NCBI GenBank assembly: GCA_015056735.1
Contig: SVFT01000003.1
Location: forward strand, 62,001 to 126,000
Source: Lachnospiraceae bacterium
Lineage (GTDB): Bacteria; Bacillota; Clostridia; Lachnospirales; Lachnospiraceae
Direction: 5' to 3'
Length of the DNA: 64,000 nucleotides
Of the stretch, positions 17,021 through 26,413 are shown in pieces. Under the pieces are notes generated by a model. The model was given only the letters and a program-made list of their open reading frames with translations, did not search any database and was not told the origin of the DNA. Position 1 is the first letter of the stretch. The number at the start of each line of letters is the position of its first letter. The translations under genes were made by a program, and so were the position numbers.

Positions 17021-17245
17021 CTATATCGAAATGGCTTTTGCCAATCCGGTGTCAATGTTGTAACGTGCATCCTTGATGGATACCACACAGCCGCCCTTTA
17101 CATGAGAAATGACGGTGATCGGCTCGCCGCTGTAGCAGCCGAGCGTAAAAAGGAACGACTTCAGTTCTTCGTCGTCCGTATTGATGTCCTTTACGATGTA
17201 TTCTTTTTCAAGTTCCGCTTCGGAAAGATTCATTGTATCTACCAT
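17021..17245 (-). CDS. feoA: FeoA domain protein
   Basis: A 74-aa SH3-like cytosolic protein required for FeoB activity in other bacteria. The FeoA pattern is visible: FLFTLGCYSGEPITVISHVKGG in the middle and a C-terminal DTGLAKAISI, the usual (x)LAxxIxV end. It is first in the operon. The ATG at 17245 has AAAGGGAAAAGG upstream. The leader from the predicted start at about 17342 carries two of the three operator palindromes. Confidence 0.9.
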   Translation of the reverse strand: MVDTMNLSEAELEKEYIVKDINTDDEELKSFLFTLGCYSGEPITVISHVKGGCVVSIKDARYNIDTGLAKAISI

Positions 17246-17297
17246 ATCCTTTTCCCTTTGATCTACTCACATTCTGCAATCTTGCTTTGCTGTTTCC

Positions 17298-17361
17298 ATT
17301 AGCAGTCGCTAACGTTTGTGTTAGTTCGTGCTAACTTTTACGTGTGTTAGTATATGCTTAC
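17298..17361 (-). promoter_or_regulatory. Three tandem TTAG-N6-CTAA operators in the feo promoter
   Basis: Site 1 is TTAGCAGTCGCTAA (17299-17312). Site 2 is GTTAG-N6-CTAAC (17320-17335), perfect. Site 3 is GTTAG-N6-CTTAC (17346-17361), one mismatch, covering the -10 box. Centres are about 22 and 26 bp apart. The pattern resembles DtxR/IdeR/MntR-family operators, and a DtxR-type protein is encoded at 33191-33574. Confidence 0.7.
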
Positions 17362-17377
17362 AAGTGATGGTTGTCAA
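17349..17377 (-). promoter_or_regulatory. Strong sigma-A promoter of the feo operon
   Basis: Consensus TTGACA (17372-17377) and TATACT (17349-17354) with a 17-bp spacer on the minus strand. The predicted start is near 17342. The -10 lies inside operator site 3, which fits tight repression. Confidence 0.88.
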
Positions 17378-17393
17378 TAATAAATTTCAATTA

Positions 17394-17417
17394 GGAAACG
17401 CTTCTTCGAGCGTTTCC
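17394..17417. repeat. Intergenic hairpin element G
   Basis: Perfect 9-bp arms GGAAACGCT / AGCGTTTCC with a 6-nt loop, upstream of the feo promoter. A degenerate relative (GGAAACGC / GCGTTCC) lies at 50379-50401 between convergent genes. The 17246-17594 gap holds only these hairpins, the feo promoter and the carB terminator. Confidence 0.65.
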
Positions 17418-17422
17418 TTCGC

Positions 17423-17461
17423 GAAATTCGCAGCGCGCAAGCGCTTTCCTCTGCGAATTTC
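17423..17461. repeat. Intergenic hairpin element H
   Basis: Perfect 11-bp arms GAAATTCGCAG / CTGCGAATTTC around an inner GCGC-aa-GCGC stem. Related to element B with compensated arm changes. Another perfect 9-bp palindrome pair, TTTTTTGCG / CGCAAAAAA, follows at 17476-17498. Confidence 0.7.
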
Positions 17462-17499
17462 TGCGGTTATGACAATTTTTTGCGTATTACGCAAAAAAT

Positions 17500-17526
17500 C
17501 CTTATTGAGAATCAATCTCAATAAGG
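17500..17526 (-). terminator. Intrinsic terminator of carAB
   Basis: Perfect 11-bp stem CCTTATTGAGA / TCTCAATAAGG with a 5-nt loop, followed on the minus strand by ATTTTTTG. It lies about 70 bp after the carB stop. Confidence 0.9.
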
Positions 17527-17594
17527 ATCATATGTTTCATGCTTTTTAAAAAGTGCGTTGCCGCTGTTAGCAGATGCTCATCCGTTCCTTTTAT

Positions 17595-20500
17595 CTAGAA
17601 TATCGTCGCGACCTTGATCGTCTGCTCTTCAAGCACATCCAGAAGCACGCGCACCGTATCAAGCGACGTAAAGATCGTCACATTGTTCTCGATCGCACAG
17701 CGTCTGATCGCCGCACCGTCTTCGTAGTGGACACCGGACAGTACCGCACGGCTGTTAATGACGTATGCAACGCTCCCGCCCCTGATGACATCCAGGATCT
17801 CCGTACTTCCTTCGGACAGTTTCCTGCGGATCCTCGTTTTGATGCCGTACTTCTTTAAGTACTCGCCGGTCAGTGACGTCGCTTCGATATTAAAGCCCAT
17901 ATCATAGAAGCGTTTGATGAGAGGCATCGCTTCGATCTTGTCTTCGTCCGCAAGTGATACGACAACGGTACCGTAGTTTTTGAGTCTGATGCCGGAAGCG
18001 ATGAGCGCCTTGTACATCGCGCGGTGCAGCTTCGTATCATAGCCGATCGCTTCACCGGTCGATTTCATCTCAGGTGAAAGGTAGGTATCCATACCTTTGA
18101 GCTTTGCAAAGGAGAATGCGGGTACCTTCACGCACCAGCGATCGCGTTCTTTCGGATAGATATCAAAGATCCCCTGCTCCTTTAACGTGATCCCCAGGAT
18201 ACACTTTGTTGCGATGTCCGCAAGCGAGTATCCCGTTGCCTTCGAAAGGAACGGAACCGTCCTCGACGAGCGCGGATTTACTTCTATAATATAGACATTC
18301 TCTTCTTCATCCACGATAAACTGGATGTTGAAAAGCCCTATAATACCGATTCCGAGTCCAAGTCTCCTGGTATAGGAGAGTATTGTGCCCTTCACTTTAT
18401 CGGATAAGGAAAACGGCGGGTAGACACTGATCGAATCACCGGAATGGACGCCTGTACGCTCTACGAGCTCCATGATGCCGGGTACAAAAACGTTCAGTCC
18501 GTCGCAGACCGCATCGACTTCGACTTCCTTGCCTTTGATGTACTTATCGACAAGAACAGGCTTGTCCTCATCCACCGCCACTGCGTTTTCAAGATAGTGA
18601 CGCATCTCCTTTTCTTTGGAGACGATCTGCATCGCGCGGCCGCCCAGCACAAAGCTCGGGCGTACCAGAACCGGATACCCAATGCGCTCCGCTGCGCGCA
18701 CGCCGTCTTCGATATTGGTGACGGCCTCGCCGCTCGGCTGCGGGATGTTTAATGAGATCAGCAGTTTTTCAAAAGCATCCCTGTTTTCTGCCCGTTCGAT
18801 CGCAGCGCAGTCGGTGCCGATGATCTTAACGCCGTATTCCATCAACGGTTCGGCGAGGTTGATGGCTGTCTGGCCGCCGAGGATCGCGATGACGCCTTCC
18901 GGCTTTTCCATTTCCACGATGTTTACGACATCTTCCGTGCAAAGCGGTTCAAAGTAGAGCTTGTCGGCTGTTGTATAATCGGTCGACACCGTCTCGGGAT
19001 TGTTATTGATGATGATGGCTTCGTAGCCCATCTCCTTGATCGTCTTGACAGCATGCACCGTGGAGTAGTCAAATTCCACGCCCTGCCCGATCCGGATCGG
19101 TCCGGAACCCAGCACAACGATCTTCTTTCGATCCGTAACGACAGACTCGTTCTCGCTCTCATATGTCGAGTAAAAGTACGGTACATAAGATTCAAACTCG
19201 GATGCGCAGGTATCGATCATCTTGTAGACAGGCATCACGCCTCTTTTTTTACGAAGATCAAAGATCTCATGCGCGCTCATATCCCACAGATGTCCGATCT
19301 CCCTGTCGGAAAATCCCATGCACTTTGCCTCTTTTAAAGCGGCAAGGTCACCCTTGTGCTCATTGAGATAGCGCTCTTCGTCCGTAATGTTCCTGATCTT
19401 CTCCGTAAAATAAAGATCGATCCCCGTTATCCCGGAAATGCGCTCCGGTGAGATCCCGCGGCGCAGCAGACATGCGATCGCAAGAAGCCTGTCATCCGTT
19501 CCGTCCGCGATATAGTCGAGAAGCTTTTCATCCGACATATCATCGAACTTGCCCGTATGCAGATGGAATACGCCCACTTCAAGGCTTCGCACTGCTTTTA
19601 ACAGGCTCTCTTCGAGTGTCCGCCCCACGCTCATCACTTCACCCGTCGCTTTCATCTGCGTACCGAGCGAATTGTTCGCATCGCTGAACTTATCAAACGG
19701 GAACCTTGGCATCTTGCTGACGACATAGTCAAGAGAAGGTTCAAACGACGCAACGGTATTGGCAAGTCTGATCTCTTCCAGACGGAGACCGACCGCGATC
19801 TTCGCTGAAACGCGCGCGATCGGATAGCCGCTCGCCTTCGATGCAAGCGCGGAAGAACGCGACACGCGCGGATTTACCTCGATCAGATAATAGTCAAAAG
19901 AATGCGGATCAAGTGCGAACTGCACATTACAGCCGCCTTCGATCTTCAGGGCGCGGATGATCTTGCACGCCGCACTCCGAAGCATCTGGTACTCTTTATT
20001 GGCAAGTGTCTGAGAAGGACACACAACGATCGAGTCGCCGGTATGAATGCCGACCGGATCGATATTTTCCATATTGCAGACCGTGATCGCGGTATCGTTC
20101 GCATCACGGATCACTTCGTATTCGATCTCCTTGTACCCTTTCACGCTTTTCTCAACAAGTACCTGATGCACGGGCGAAAGCGCAAGGGCATTCTTTAAGA
20201 TCTCGCGGCACTCCTCTTCCGTATCGGCAAAGCCGCCGCCGGTACCGCCCAATGTAAACGCAGGACGCAGGACCACGGGATAGCCGATCTTTTCCGCGGC
20301 ATCAAGGCCCTCTTCCATCGATTCCGCGATCAGGGACGGAAGGACCGGCTCACCGATCTTCTGGCAAAGTTCCTTGAAAAGTTCGCGGTCCTCCGCCATC
20401 TCAATGCTTCCGATACCGGTGCCGAGAAGTTCAGCGCCGCATTCTTTCAATACGCCCTTCTTCTCGAGCTGGATCGCAAGGTTTAAGCCTGTCTGTCCGC

Positions 20501-20771
20501 CAATGCCGGGAAGGATCGCATCCGGGCGCTCCATACGGATGATCTTTGCGATAAATTCAAGCGTTAAAGGCTCCATGTAGACTTTGTCCGCGATGACTTC
20601 GTCTGTCATGATCGTCGCAGGATTGGAATTGCAAAGGACGACTTCGTAGCCTTCCTCGCGAAGAGCGAGGCAAGCCTGTGTCCCCGCATAGTCAAACTCC
20701 GCCGCCTGGCCGATCACGATAGGACCTGAGCCGATGACAAGGATCTTGTGGATGTCGGTTCTCTTGGGCAT
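17595..20771 (-). CDS. carB: Carbamoyl-phosphate synthase large subunit
   Basis: Makes carbamoyl phosphate from ammonia (delivered by CarA), bicarbonate and two ATP, for pyrimidines and arginine. The 1058-aa protein holds two homologous ATP-grasp halves. Each starts with a dinucleotide-like GSGPIxIGQ (residues about 14 and 560) and contains ATP-grasp signatures such as [12 protein letters not shown] and [15 protein letters not shown]. The C-terminal MGS-like domain has [15 protein letters not shown]. Its ATG lies 2 nt after the carA stop, with AGGAGG inside carA, so translation is probably coupled. Ends before a strong terminator. Confidence 0.98.
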   Translation of the reverse strand: MPKRTDIHKILVIGSGPIVIGQAAEFDYAGTQACLALREEGYEVVLCNSNPATIMTDEVIADKVYMEPLTLEFIAKIIRMERPDAILPGIGGQTGLNLAIQLEKKGVLKECGAELLGTGIGSIEMAEDRELFKELCQKIGEPVLPSLIAESMEEGLDAAEKIGYPVVLRPAFTLGGTGGGFADTEEECREILKNALALSPVHQVLVEKSVKGYKEIEYEVIRDANDTAITVCNMENIDPVGIHTGDSIVVCPSQTLANKEYQMLRSAACKIIRALKIEGGCNVQFALDPHSFDYYLIEVNPRVSRSSALASKASGYPIARVSAKIAVGLRLEEIRLANTVASFEPSLDYVVSKMPRFPFDKFSDANNSLGTQMKATGEVMSVGRTLEESLLKAVRSLEVGVFHLHTGKFDDMSDEKLLDYIADGTDDRLLAIACLLRRGISPERISGITGIDLYFTEKIRNITDEERYLNEHKGDLAALKEAKCMGFSDREIGHLWDMSAHEIFDLRKKRGVMPVYKMIDTCASEFESYVPYFYSTYESENESVVTDRKKIVVLGSGPIRIGQGVEFDYSTVHAVKTIKEMGYEAIIINNNPETVSTDYTTADKLYFEPLCTEDVVNIVEMEKPEGVIAILGGQTAINLAEPLMEYGVKIIGTDCAAIERAENRDAFEKLLISLNIPQPSGEAVTNIEDGVRAAERIGYPVLVRPSFVLGGRAMQIVSKEKEMRHYLENAVAVDEDKPVLVDKYIKGKEVEVDAVCDGLNVFVPGIMELVERTGVHSGDSISVYPPFSLSDKVKGTILSYTRRLGLGIGIIGLFNIQFIVDEEENVYIIEVNPRSSRTVPFLSKATGYSLADIATKCILGITLKEQGIFDIYPKERDRWCVKVPAFSFAKLKGMDTYLSPEMKSTGEAIGYDTKLHRAMYKALIASGIRLKNYGTVVVSLADEDKIEAMPLIKRFYDMGFNIEATSLTGEYLKKYGIKTRIRRKLSEGSTEILDVIRGGSVAYVINSRAVLSGVHYEDGAAIRRCAIENNVTIFTSLDTVRVLLDVLEEQTIKVATIF

Positions 20772-20773
20772 GG

Positions 20774-21898
20774 CTATTCATCCTCCTTTCCTTCGATCAT
20801 TGCACGAAAACGCGCAAACAGGTATTTACTGTCACAGGGGCCCGGTGCGCTCTCCGGATGATACTGCACGGAGAAAACGCGGTCTTTCTTCGAAGCGACG
20901 CCTTCAACCGTCCCGTCAAGAAGGTTCACGTGCGTGACGGAAAGGCCTGTCCCTTCAAGACTTTCCGGAACGACCGCATAGGAGTGATTCTGGGATGTGA
21001 TCTCGATCTTACCGGTCAAAAGGTTCTTCACCGGATGGTTCCCGCCTCTGTGTCCGAATTTCAATTTATAGGTTTTCGCTCCGAAAGCGAGCGAGATGAT
21101 CTGATGGCCGAGACAGATCCCCATAAGAGGCTGCTTTCCGATCAGCCCCCTGATCGTCTCGATCGTAACCTGACAGTCCTCCGGATTGCCGGGTCCGTTG
21201 GATATGACAACGCCCGCCGGCTTATATCGCAGGATCTCCTCTGCTTTGGTGTTCCAGGGGAAGACAAGGATAGGGCAACCGAATTGCTGAAGTTCTCTTA
21301 AAATGTTCTTTTTGATCCCGCAGTCGATCACAGCGATCGCATTTTGCGCGGTTTGTGGCACACTCTCCCTTGATAGGAGTGTTTCGGTTCCATCAGGATT
21401 CAATACATACGGCTTCTCGCAGCTTGCGCGCGCGACCTGATCTGTCGGCGAATCCCAAGCCTTCAGCTGCGCGACTGCTCCGGCTGTATCGGTCGTCTCG
21501 TCCGTGATCATCGCCTTACAGCTTCCGTAGTTCCGGATATGGCGGGCGATCTGTCTGGTATCGACACCTTCGATGCCTGCGATCCCGTTTGCGATCATCA
21601 TCTGTTCAAGCGTCTTTTCGCATCGGAAGTTCGACGGTCTGTCACAGTATTCCCTGACGATCAGCCCCAGGATCCCCGGCTTATCCGATTCATTGTCCGC
21701 CTCCATCGTCCCGTAGTTGCCGATCAGCGGATACGTCATCACGACTGCCTGATCGGTATAGGACAAATCCGATATGATCTCTTGATAGCCGGCCATCGAG
21801 GTATTGAATACGAGTTCGATCTTCTTTTCTTCCGGCGACCCGAAGCCGGTTCCGATGTATTCACTGCCATCTTCCAAAATCAACTTACGCGTTTTCAT
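20774..21898 (-). CDS. carA: Carbamoyl-phosphate synthase small subunit
   Basis: Hydrolyses glutamine and channels ammonia to CarB. The 374-aa protein has the N-terminal CarA domain ([20 protein letters not shown]) and the class I amidotransferase domain with nucleophile Cys in [19 protein letters not shown] and the His-Glu of [16 protein letters not shown] precedes the start. The upstream leader holds three tandem hairpins (I, J, K) but I could not find a clear promoter or a pyrimidine attenuator, so reading through from the purB side is possible. Confidence 0.97.
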   Translation of the reverse strand: MKTRKLILEDGSEYIGTGFGSPEEKKIELVFNTSMAGYQEIISDLSYTDQAVVMTYPLIGNYGTMEADNESDKPGILGLIVREYCDRPSNFRCEKTLEQMMIANGIAGIEGVDTRQIARHIRNYGSCKAMITDETTDTAGAVAQLKAWDSPTDQVARASCEKPYVLNPDGTETLLSRESVPQTAQNAIAVIDCGIKKNILRELQQFGCPILVFPWNTKAEEILRYKPAGVVISNGPGNPEDCQVTIETIRGLIGKQPLMGICLGHQIISLAFGAKTYKLKFGHRGGNHPVKNLLTGKIEITSQNHSYAVVPESLEGTGLSVTHVNLLDGTVEGVASKKDRVFSVQYHPESAPGPCDSKYLFARFRAMIEGKEDE

Positions 21899-21915
21899 TT
21901 ATTCTCCTTTTGATT

Positions 21916-21938
21916 CATGTAAGCATACTGCTTACATG
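21916..21938. repeat. Intergenic hairpin element K
   Basis: Perfect 9-bp arms CATGTAAGC / GCTTACATG with loop ATACT, ending 18 bp before the carA start on the minus strand. The linker AACATTCCGC (21942-21951) adjoins it, as next to element C. Confidence 0.75.
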
Positions 21939-21962
21939 GCAAACATTCCGCCTGACTCATAT

Positions 21963-21984
21963 CGAGCAGACACCTGTCTGCTCG
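21963..21984. repeat. Intergenic hairpin element J
   Basis: Perfect 9-bp arms CGAGCAGAC / GTCTGCTCG, loop ACCT. It is the counterpart of element C with a compensated base-pair change in the stem. Confidence 0.8.
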
Positions 21985-21990
21985 CCGCGC

Positions 21991-22033
21991 GATCCGTGCC
22001 CGGCCCCGGCCGGGAGCATCCTCTGCACGGATC
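21991..22033. repeat. Intergenic hairpin element I
   Basis: Arms GATCCGTGC / GCACGGATC enclose a very GC-rich CCGGCC-CC-GGCCGG core. It lies between the purB terminator and element J. Confidence 0.7.
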
Positions 22034-22044
22034 TGCGCATAAAA

Positions 22045-22077
22045 AAGGGCACTTTGGGTAAGACCCAAAGCGCCCTT
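22045..22077 (-). terminator. Intrinsic terminator of the glnA-purB operon
   Basis: AAGGGC plus ACCCAAAG/CTTTGGGT stem with a 3-nt loop, followed on the minus strand by TTTTTT. It lies about 40 bp after the purB stop. Confidence 0.88.
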
Positions 22078-22117
22078 GCTTATTTCTTATGTAGTTTACT
22101 CGCGATGCACCCTTTTG

Positions 22118-23569
22118 TCAAACAGAAATGACCGCTTCCACACCGAGGAGGTCCTTCTCCTTTTCGAGCATCGGATCGATGACCTCTGCAAGGTACTTCT
22201 CAACCTGCTCTGCACTGCGTCCGATGTAATCGGCCGGTACCATGTAGCCGTTTAGCTCTTCAAGAGTCAGGTCAAAATCGTCCGACTCGGCGATCAGATT
22301 CAGAAGGTCGTTGTCCTTTCCGTCCTGCTTTACATGCTTGCCGGCTTCCATCGAAAGCTTGCGGATGCTCTCATGAAGCTCCTGTCTGTTGCCGCCCGCT
22401 TTTACCGCATCCATCATGATATTTTCCGTTACCATAAACGGAAGCTCGCTCATGATGTGGCGCTCGATGACCTTACTGTTCACAACAAGGCCGTTCGTAA
22501 CGTTCAGGCACAGATCCAGGATACCGTCCGTTGCCAGAAAACTCTCCGCCACGGAGATCCGCTTGTTTGCGGAGTCGTCGAGCGTACGCTCAAACCACTG
22601 CGTCGCAGATGTGATCGCCGGATTGAGACCGTCTACGATCACGTAACGCGCAAGGGATGCGATCCTTTCCGAACGCATCGGATTACGCTTATATGCCATT
22701 GCGGACGAACCGATCTGATTCTTTTCAAACGGCTCCTCTACTTCTTTCAAATGCTGGAGAAGGCGGATGTCATTGGACATCTTGTGCGCGGATGCCGCGA
22801 TCCCGGAAAGGACATTGAGAACACGCGTGTCCACTTTGCGGGAATAAGTCTGGCCGGATACGGGATAGCATGCGGCAAAGCCCATTTTCTCAGCGATCTT
22901 ACGATCGAGGGCATCGAGTTTTTCCGTATCATTATTAAAAAGTTCCTTGAAAGAAGCCTGTGTGCCTGTCGTCCCCTTGCATCCGAGGAGTTTTAAAGAA
23001 CCGATCACATAATCAAGATCCTCCAGATCCAGCATAAACTCGTTGATCCAAAGCGTCGCACGCTTGCCCACACTCGTCGGCTGCGCCGGCTGGAAATGGG
23101 TAAACGCAAGTGTCGGCTCATCTTTGTATTTCTTCGCAAAGCCGGCAAGTGTCGCGATCACATTGACCAGCTTCTTTTTGATCAGTTCGAGGCCTTCGCG
23201 CATGATGATGATATCGGTGTTGTCACCGACATAGCAGCTTGTCGCACCGAGGTGAATGATGCCTGCCGCCTTCGGGCACTGCACGCCGTACGCATACACG
23301 TGACTCATGACATCGTGGCGCACCTGCTTCTCGCGCTCTCTCGCAACATCATAGTTGATATCCGTAATGTGCGCCTTCATCTCCTCGATCATCTCGTCCG
23401 TGATGACGGGCTTTCCGTCCATCGAAAGATCGAGTTCCTTTTCTGTCTCAGCAAGCGCGATCCACAGTTTTCTCCAAGTCGAGAATTTCTTATCCTGTGA
23501 AAAAATGTGCTGCATTTCCTTCGAAGCGTAACGCTCCGATAACGGACTTACATAACGATCTGTACTCAT
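22118..23569 (-). CDS. purB: Adenylosuccinate lyase
   Basis: Removes fumarate from SAICAR and from adenylosuccinate in purine synthesis. The 483-residue enzyme has the fumarase/aspartase superfamily signature QIGSSAMAYKRNPMRSERI (around residue 290), HLGATSCYVGDNTD with the catalytic-His region, and LAFTHFQPAQPTSVGKR. Its length and the YKRNPMRSER form match the longer AMP-type lyases found in clostridia. It is the last gene of the operon before a strong terminator, 23 bp after purC; the two catalyse consecutive steps. Confidence 0.97.
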   Translation of the reverse strand: MSTDRYVSPLSERYASKEMQHIFSQDKKFSTWRKLWIALAETEKELDLSMDGKPVITDEMIEEMKAHITDINYDVAREREKQVRHDVMSHVYAYGVQCPKAAGIIHLGATSCYVGDNTDIIIMREGLELIKKKLVNVIATLAGFAKKYKDEPTLAFTHFQPAQPTSVGKRATLWINEFMLDLEDLDYVIGSLKLLGCKGTTGTQASFKELFNNDTEKLDALDRKIAEKMGFAACYPVSGQTYSRKVDTRVLNVLSGIAASAHKMSNDIRLLQHLKEVEEPFEKNQIGSSAMAYKRNPMRSERIASLARYVIVDGLNPAITSATQWFERTLDDSANKRISVAESFLATDGILDLCLNVTNGLVVNSKVIERHIMSELPFMVTENIMMDAVKAGGNRQELHESIRKLSMEAGKHVKQDGKDNDLLNLIAESDDFDLTLEELNGYMVPADYIGRSAEQVEKYLAEVIDPMLEKEKDLLGVEAVISV

Positions 23570-23592
23570 GATCCTCCTTATTCCATAAAACC

Positions 23593-24462
23593 TTACAGGT
23601 CTTTGCCCGTAAGCAGTTTATAACCAAGCAGATATTTGTCGATGGTACCCTGTACCACATCTTCCGGCAGTTTCCAGGAATGACCCGGGTTCTCTTTGAG
23701 CCAGTTTCTTGCAAACTGCTTGTCAAAAGAGGACTGATCGTGTCCGGGTTCATAGTCCTTGGCCGACCAGAATCTGGAGGAATCCGGTGTCAGCATCTCG
23801 TCGCCGATCACCACCTCGCCGTTCTCGTCAAGCCCGAACTCAAATTTTGTATCCGCGATGATGATCCCGTGCTCACGCGCATATTCCGCGCACTTCTTAT
23901 AAAGGAGCAGGGAATAGTCACGGATCTTTGCCGCATACTCCGCGCCCTTGCCCGGGAACTCTTTTTCCAGATGATCGATGCAGGCCTCATAGGAGACATT
24001 CTCGTCGTGATCGCCGATCTCCGCTTTGGTGGACGGTGTGAAAATGGGTTTCGGCAGCTTTTCCGCTTCCTTTAAACCTGCGGGAAGCTTAATGCCGCAG
24101 ACCGTGCCGTCTTCCTGATAGGATTTCCAGCCCGATCCCGTGATGTAACCGCGGACGATGCACTCCACCGGGAGCATGCGAAGCTTTTTGACGAGCATAC
24201 TTCTTCCTTCAAATGCCGGTGTCCGGAAATATTCCGGCATATCCTTTGTATCGGTTGAAAGCATGTGGTTCGGCACAAGATCTTTCGTTAAGTCAAACCA
24301 GAACCTGGACATGCCGGTCAGTACCCGGCCCTTATCCGTGATCATATTGTCGAGGATCACGTCAAAACAGCTGATCCTGTCTGTCGCCACGATCACCAGG
24401 CTCTCGCCGACATCGTAGATCTCACGCACTTTTCCTTCTTTGATCTTCTGCACTGTATCCAT
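23593..24462 (-). CDS. purC: Phosphoribosylaminoimidazole-succinocarboxamide synthase
   Basis: SAICAR synthetase, joining aspartate to CAIR with ATP. It begins QKIKEGKVREIYDVGES, the classical N-terminal signature. It has ATDRISCFDVILDNMITDKG, the motif VECIVRGYITGSGWKSYQ and IADTKFEFGLDENGEV. Length is 289 aa from the ATG at 24462; the longer frame from 24498 would overlap the glmS stop and adds residues without homology, although its AAAGGA supports the later start. Co-transcribed with purB. Confidence 0.95.
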   Translation of the reverse strand: MDTVQKIKEGKVREIYDVGESLVIVATDRISCFDVILDNMITDKGRVLTGMSRFWFDLTKDLVPNHMLSTDTKDMPEYFRTPAFEGRSMLVKKLRMLPVECIVRGYITGSGWKSYQEDGTVCGIKLPAGLKEAEKLPKPIFTPSTKAEIGDHDENVSYEACIDHLEKEFPGKGAEYAAKIRDYSLLLYKKCAEYAREHGIIIADTKFEFGLDENGEVVIGDEMLTPDSSRFWSAKDYEPGHDQSSFDKQFARNWLKENPGHSWKLPEDVVQGTIDKYLLGYKLLTGKDL

Positions 24463-24494
24463 CGTACACCCATTCCTTTCTATGATCGATCCGA

Positions 24495-26369
24495 TCACTC
24501 AACCGTAACACTCTTTGCGAGGTTACGCGGCTTATCAACATCAAGACCTTTGGAGACGCTCAAATAGTATCCCAGAAGCTGCAGCGGAATGATTGCAAGA
24601 CTTCCGATAAAATGCTCATCCACCTTAGGGACATAGACCGAGAAGTTCACGGAATCCTCAACGTCGTATTTGCCGTAAGCCGTAATGCCCATGAGGTATG
24701 CGCCTCTGCTCTTGCATTCCATCATGTTGCTCAGTGTTTTCTCATATAATTCGTTCTGCGTCAGCACACCGATCACGAGCGTCCCGTCTTCGATCAGAGA
24801 GATCGTACCGTGCTTTAACTCACCCGCCGCATACGCCTCCGAATGGATATAGCTGATCTCCTTCATCTTGAGGGAACCCTCAAGACAGATCGCGTAGTCG
24901 ATGCCGCGTCCGATGAAGAAAATATCATGTGCATTCGCATATTTGGAAGCAAACCACTGAATGCGTTCCTTGTCGTCCAGGATCTTCTTCATCTTATCCG
25001 GGATCGAAAGAAGCTCTGTCAGATAGCTTGCATAAGAATCCAGGCTGCCACGGATCTTTGCGCACGCAAGTGCCAGCAGGAACATGCAGATCAGCTGACA
25101 GCTGTATGCCTTGGTCGTCGCAACCGAGATCTCCGGTCCTGCAAGTGTATACATGCAATGGTCCGCCTCGCGTGCGATCGAGCTGCCGACTACGTTTACG
25201 ACAGCCAGTGTGCGAAGGCCGCGTTCTTTTGCCATACGGAGCGCCGCAAGGGAATCCGCCGTCTCACCGGACTGCGAGATCACGATTACGAGCGCGTTTG
25301 GATCGAGCCTGCTCTTACGATACCTAAACTCGGACGCAAGCTCCACTCTGACAGGGATATCGGACATCTCTTCCAGCACATACTGCGCTTCCATGCCGAC
25401 ATGCCATGCGGAGCCGCAGGCCACGATGTAGATCTGGGAGAGATCCCTGATCATCTCTTCCGTAAGCCCCGTTTCGGAAAGGTCGATCTTTCCGCCGTCA
25501 GGCGTCTCTTTCATATATTTATGGAGCGTATCCAGAACAACCTGCGGCTGCTCATGGATCTCTTTCATCATAAAATGCTCAAAGCCGCCCTTCTCGGCTG
25601 CTTCCGCATCCCACTTGATCTCCGTCAGTTCCTTTTCGATGCGATCGCCGTCCAGGTTAAAGAACTTCACATCGCCCGCAGAGATCTCTGCCATCTCGAG
25701 GTTGCCGATGTAATATACGTTTCTGGTGTGGCTTAAGATCGCCGGAACATCCGATGCAACGAACGATTCCTTCTCATTCACGCCGATGATCATCGGGGAG
25801 TCTTTTCTTGCGACAAAGATCTTGTTCGGGTAATCCGAAAACATCACCGCAAGCGCATACGAGCCGCGGACACGCACGATCGTCTTGGCAAGTGCGTCGA
25901 TCGGACCCATCTTGTATTTCTTATAATAATAGTCAACCAGCTTGATCAGGACTTCCGTATCCGTCTCTGAATAGAACTGATAGGAATGGCGTTCCATTTT
26001 CGCTTTCAGTTCCTGGTAGTTCTCAATGATGCCGTTGTGCACGCCGACCACTTCGGATTCTACGATACCGGATCCCGATCCGCTGCAATTGCCGGACACA
26101 TGCGGATGCGCGTTCGTTCTGCTCGGTGCGCCGTGCGTCGCCCATCGCGTATGGCCGATCCCGCATGTACCGTGCAATGCTTTTCCTTCATCCGTCCGCT
26201 CGATCAGATTCTTCAGTTTTCCGATCGTTTTCACAACTTCAGCCGGGGCGTCACCGTTTCTGACCGCCAGCCCGGCCGAATCATATCCTCTGTATTCCAA
26301 TTTGGAGAGGCCGTCCAGCAACACGGGTGCTGCCTGCTGCCCTCCTACGTAACCTACGATTCCGCACAT
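24495..26369 (-). CDS. glmS: Glutamine--fructose-6-phosphate aminotransferase (isomerizing)
   Basis: Makes glucosamine-6-phosphate for cell-wall precursors. The N-terminal nucleophile Cys2 in MCGIVGYVG begins a class II amidotransferase domain (GHTRWATHGAPSRTNAHPH). Two SIS isomerase domains follow (VIVISQSGETADSLAALR; HGTISLIEDGT), and it ends in the conserved DKPRNLAKSVTVE. Length is 624 aa. It follows the ANTAR gene by 44 bp, too little for a glmS ribozyme, so control probably comes from the glnA operon promoter. Confidence 0.97.
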   Translation of the reverse strand: MCGIVGYVGGQQAAPVLLDGLSKLEYRGYDSAGLAVRNGDAPAEVVKTIGKLKNLIERTDEGKALHGTCGIGHTRWATHGAPSRTNAHPHVSGNCSGSGSGIVESEVVGVHNGIIENYQELKAKMERHSYQFYSETDTEVLIKLVDYYYKKYKMGPIDALAKTIVRVRGSYALAVMFSDYPNKIFVARKDSPMIIGVNEKESFVASDVPAILSHTRNVYYIGNLEMAEISAGDVKFFNLDGDRIEKELTEIKWDAEAAEKGGFEHFMMKEIHEQPQVVLDTLHKYMKETPDGGKIDLSETGLTEEMIRDLSQIYIVACGSAWHVGMEAQYVLEEMSDIPVRVELASEFRYRKSRLDPNALVIVISQSGETADSLAALRMAKERGLRTLAVVNVVGSSIAREADHCMYTLAGPEISVATTKAYSCQLICMFLLALACAKIRGSLDSYASYLTELLSIPDKMKKILDDKERIQWFASKYANAHDIFFIGRGIDYAICLEGSLKMKEISYIHSEAYAAGELKHGTISLIEDGTLVIGVLTQNELYEKTLSNMMECKSRGAYLMGITAYGKYDVEDSVNFSVYVPKVDEHFIGSLAIIPLQLLGYYLSVSKGLDVDKPRNLAKSVTVE

Positions 26370-26413
26370 ATGATGTCCTTTCTGACTGCATAACGCACAA
26401 AAACAGTATAACG

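Noticed and set aside
17504-17522. A 19-bp palindrome, ATTGAGAATCAATCTCAAT, resembling a Fur box upstream of feo
   Set aside because: It is the stem of the carB terminator and is followed by a T-run on that strand. It lies about 130 bp upstream of the feo promoter, and the promoter has its own set of operators.
26370-26413. glmS ribozyme upstream of glmS
   Set aside because: Only 44 bp separate glmS from the ANTAR gene, far less than a glmS ribozyme needs, and no matching core is visible.
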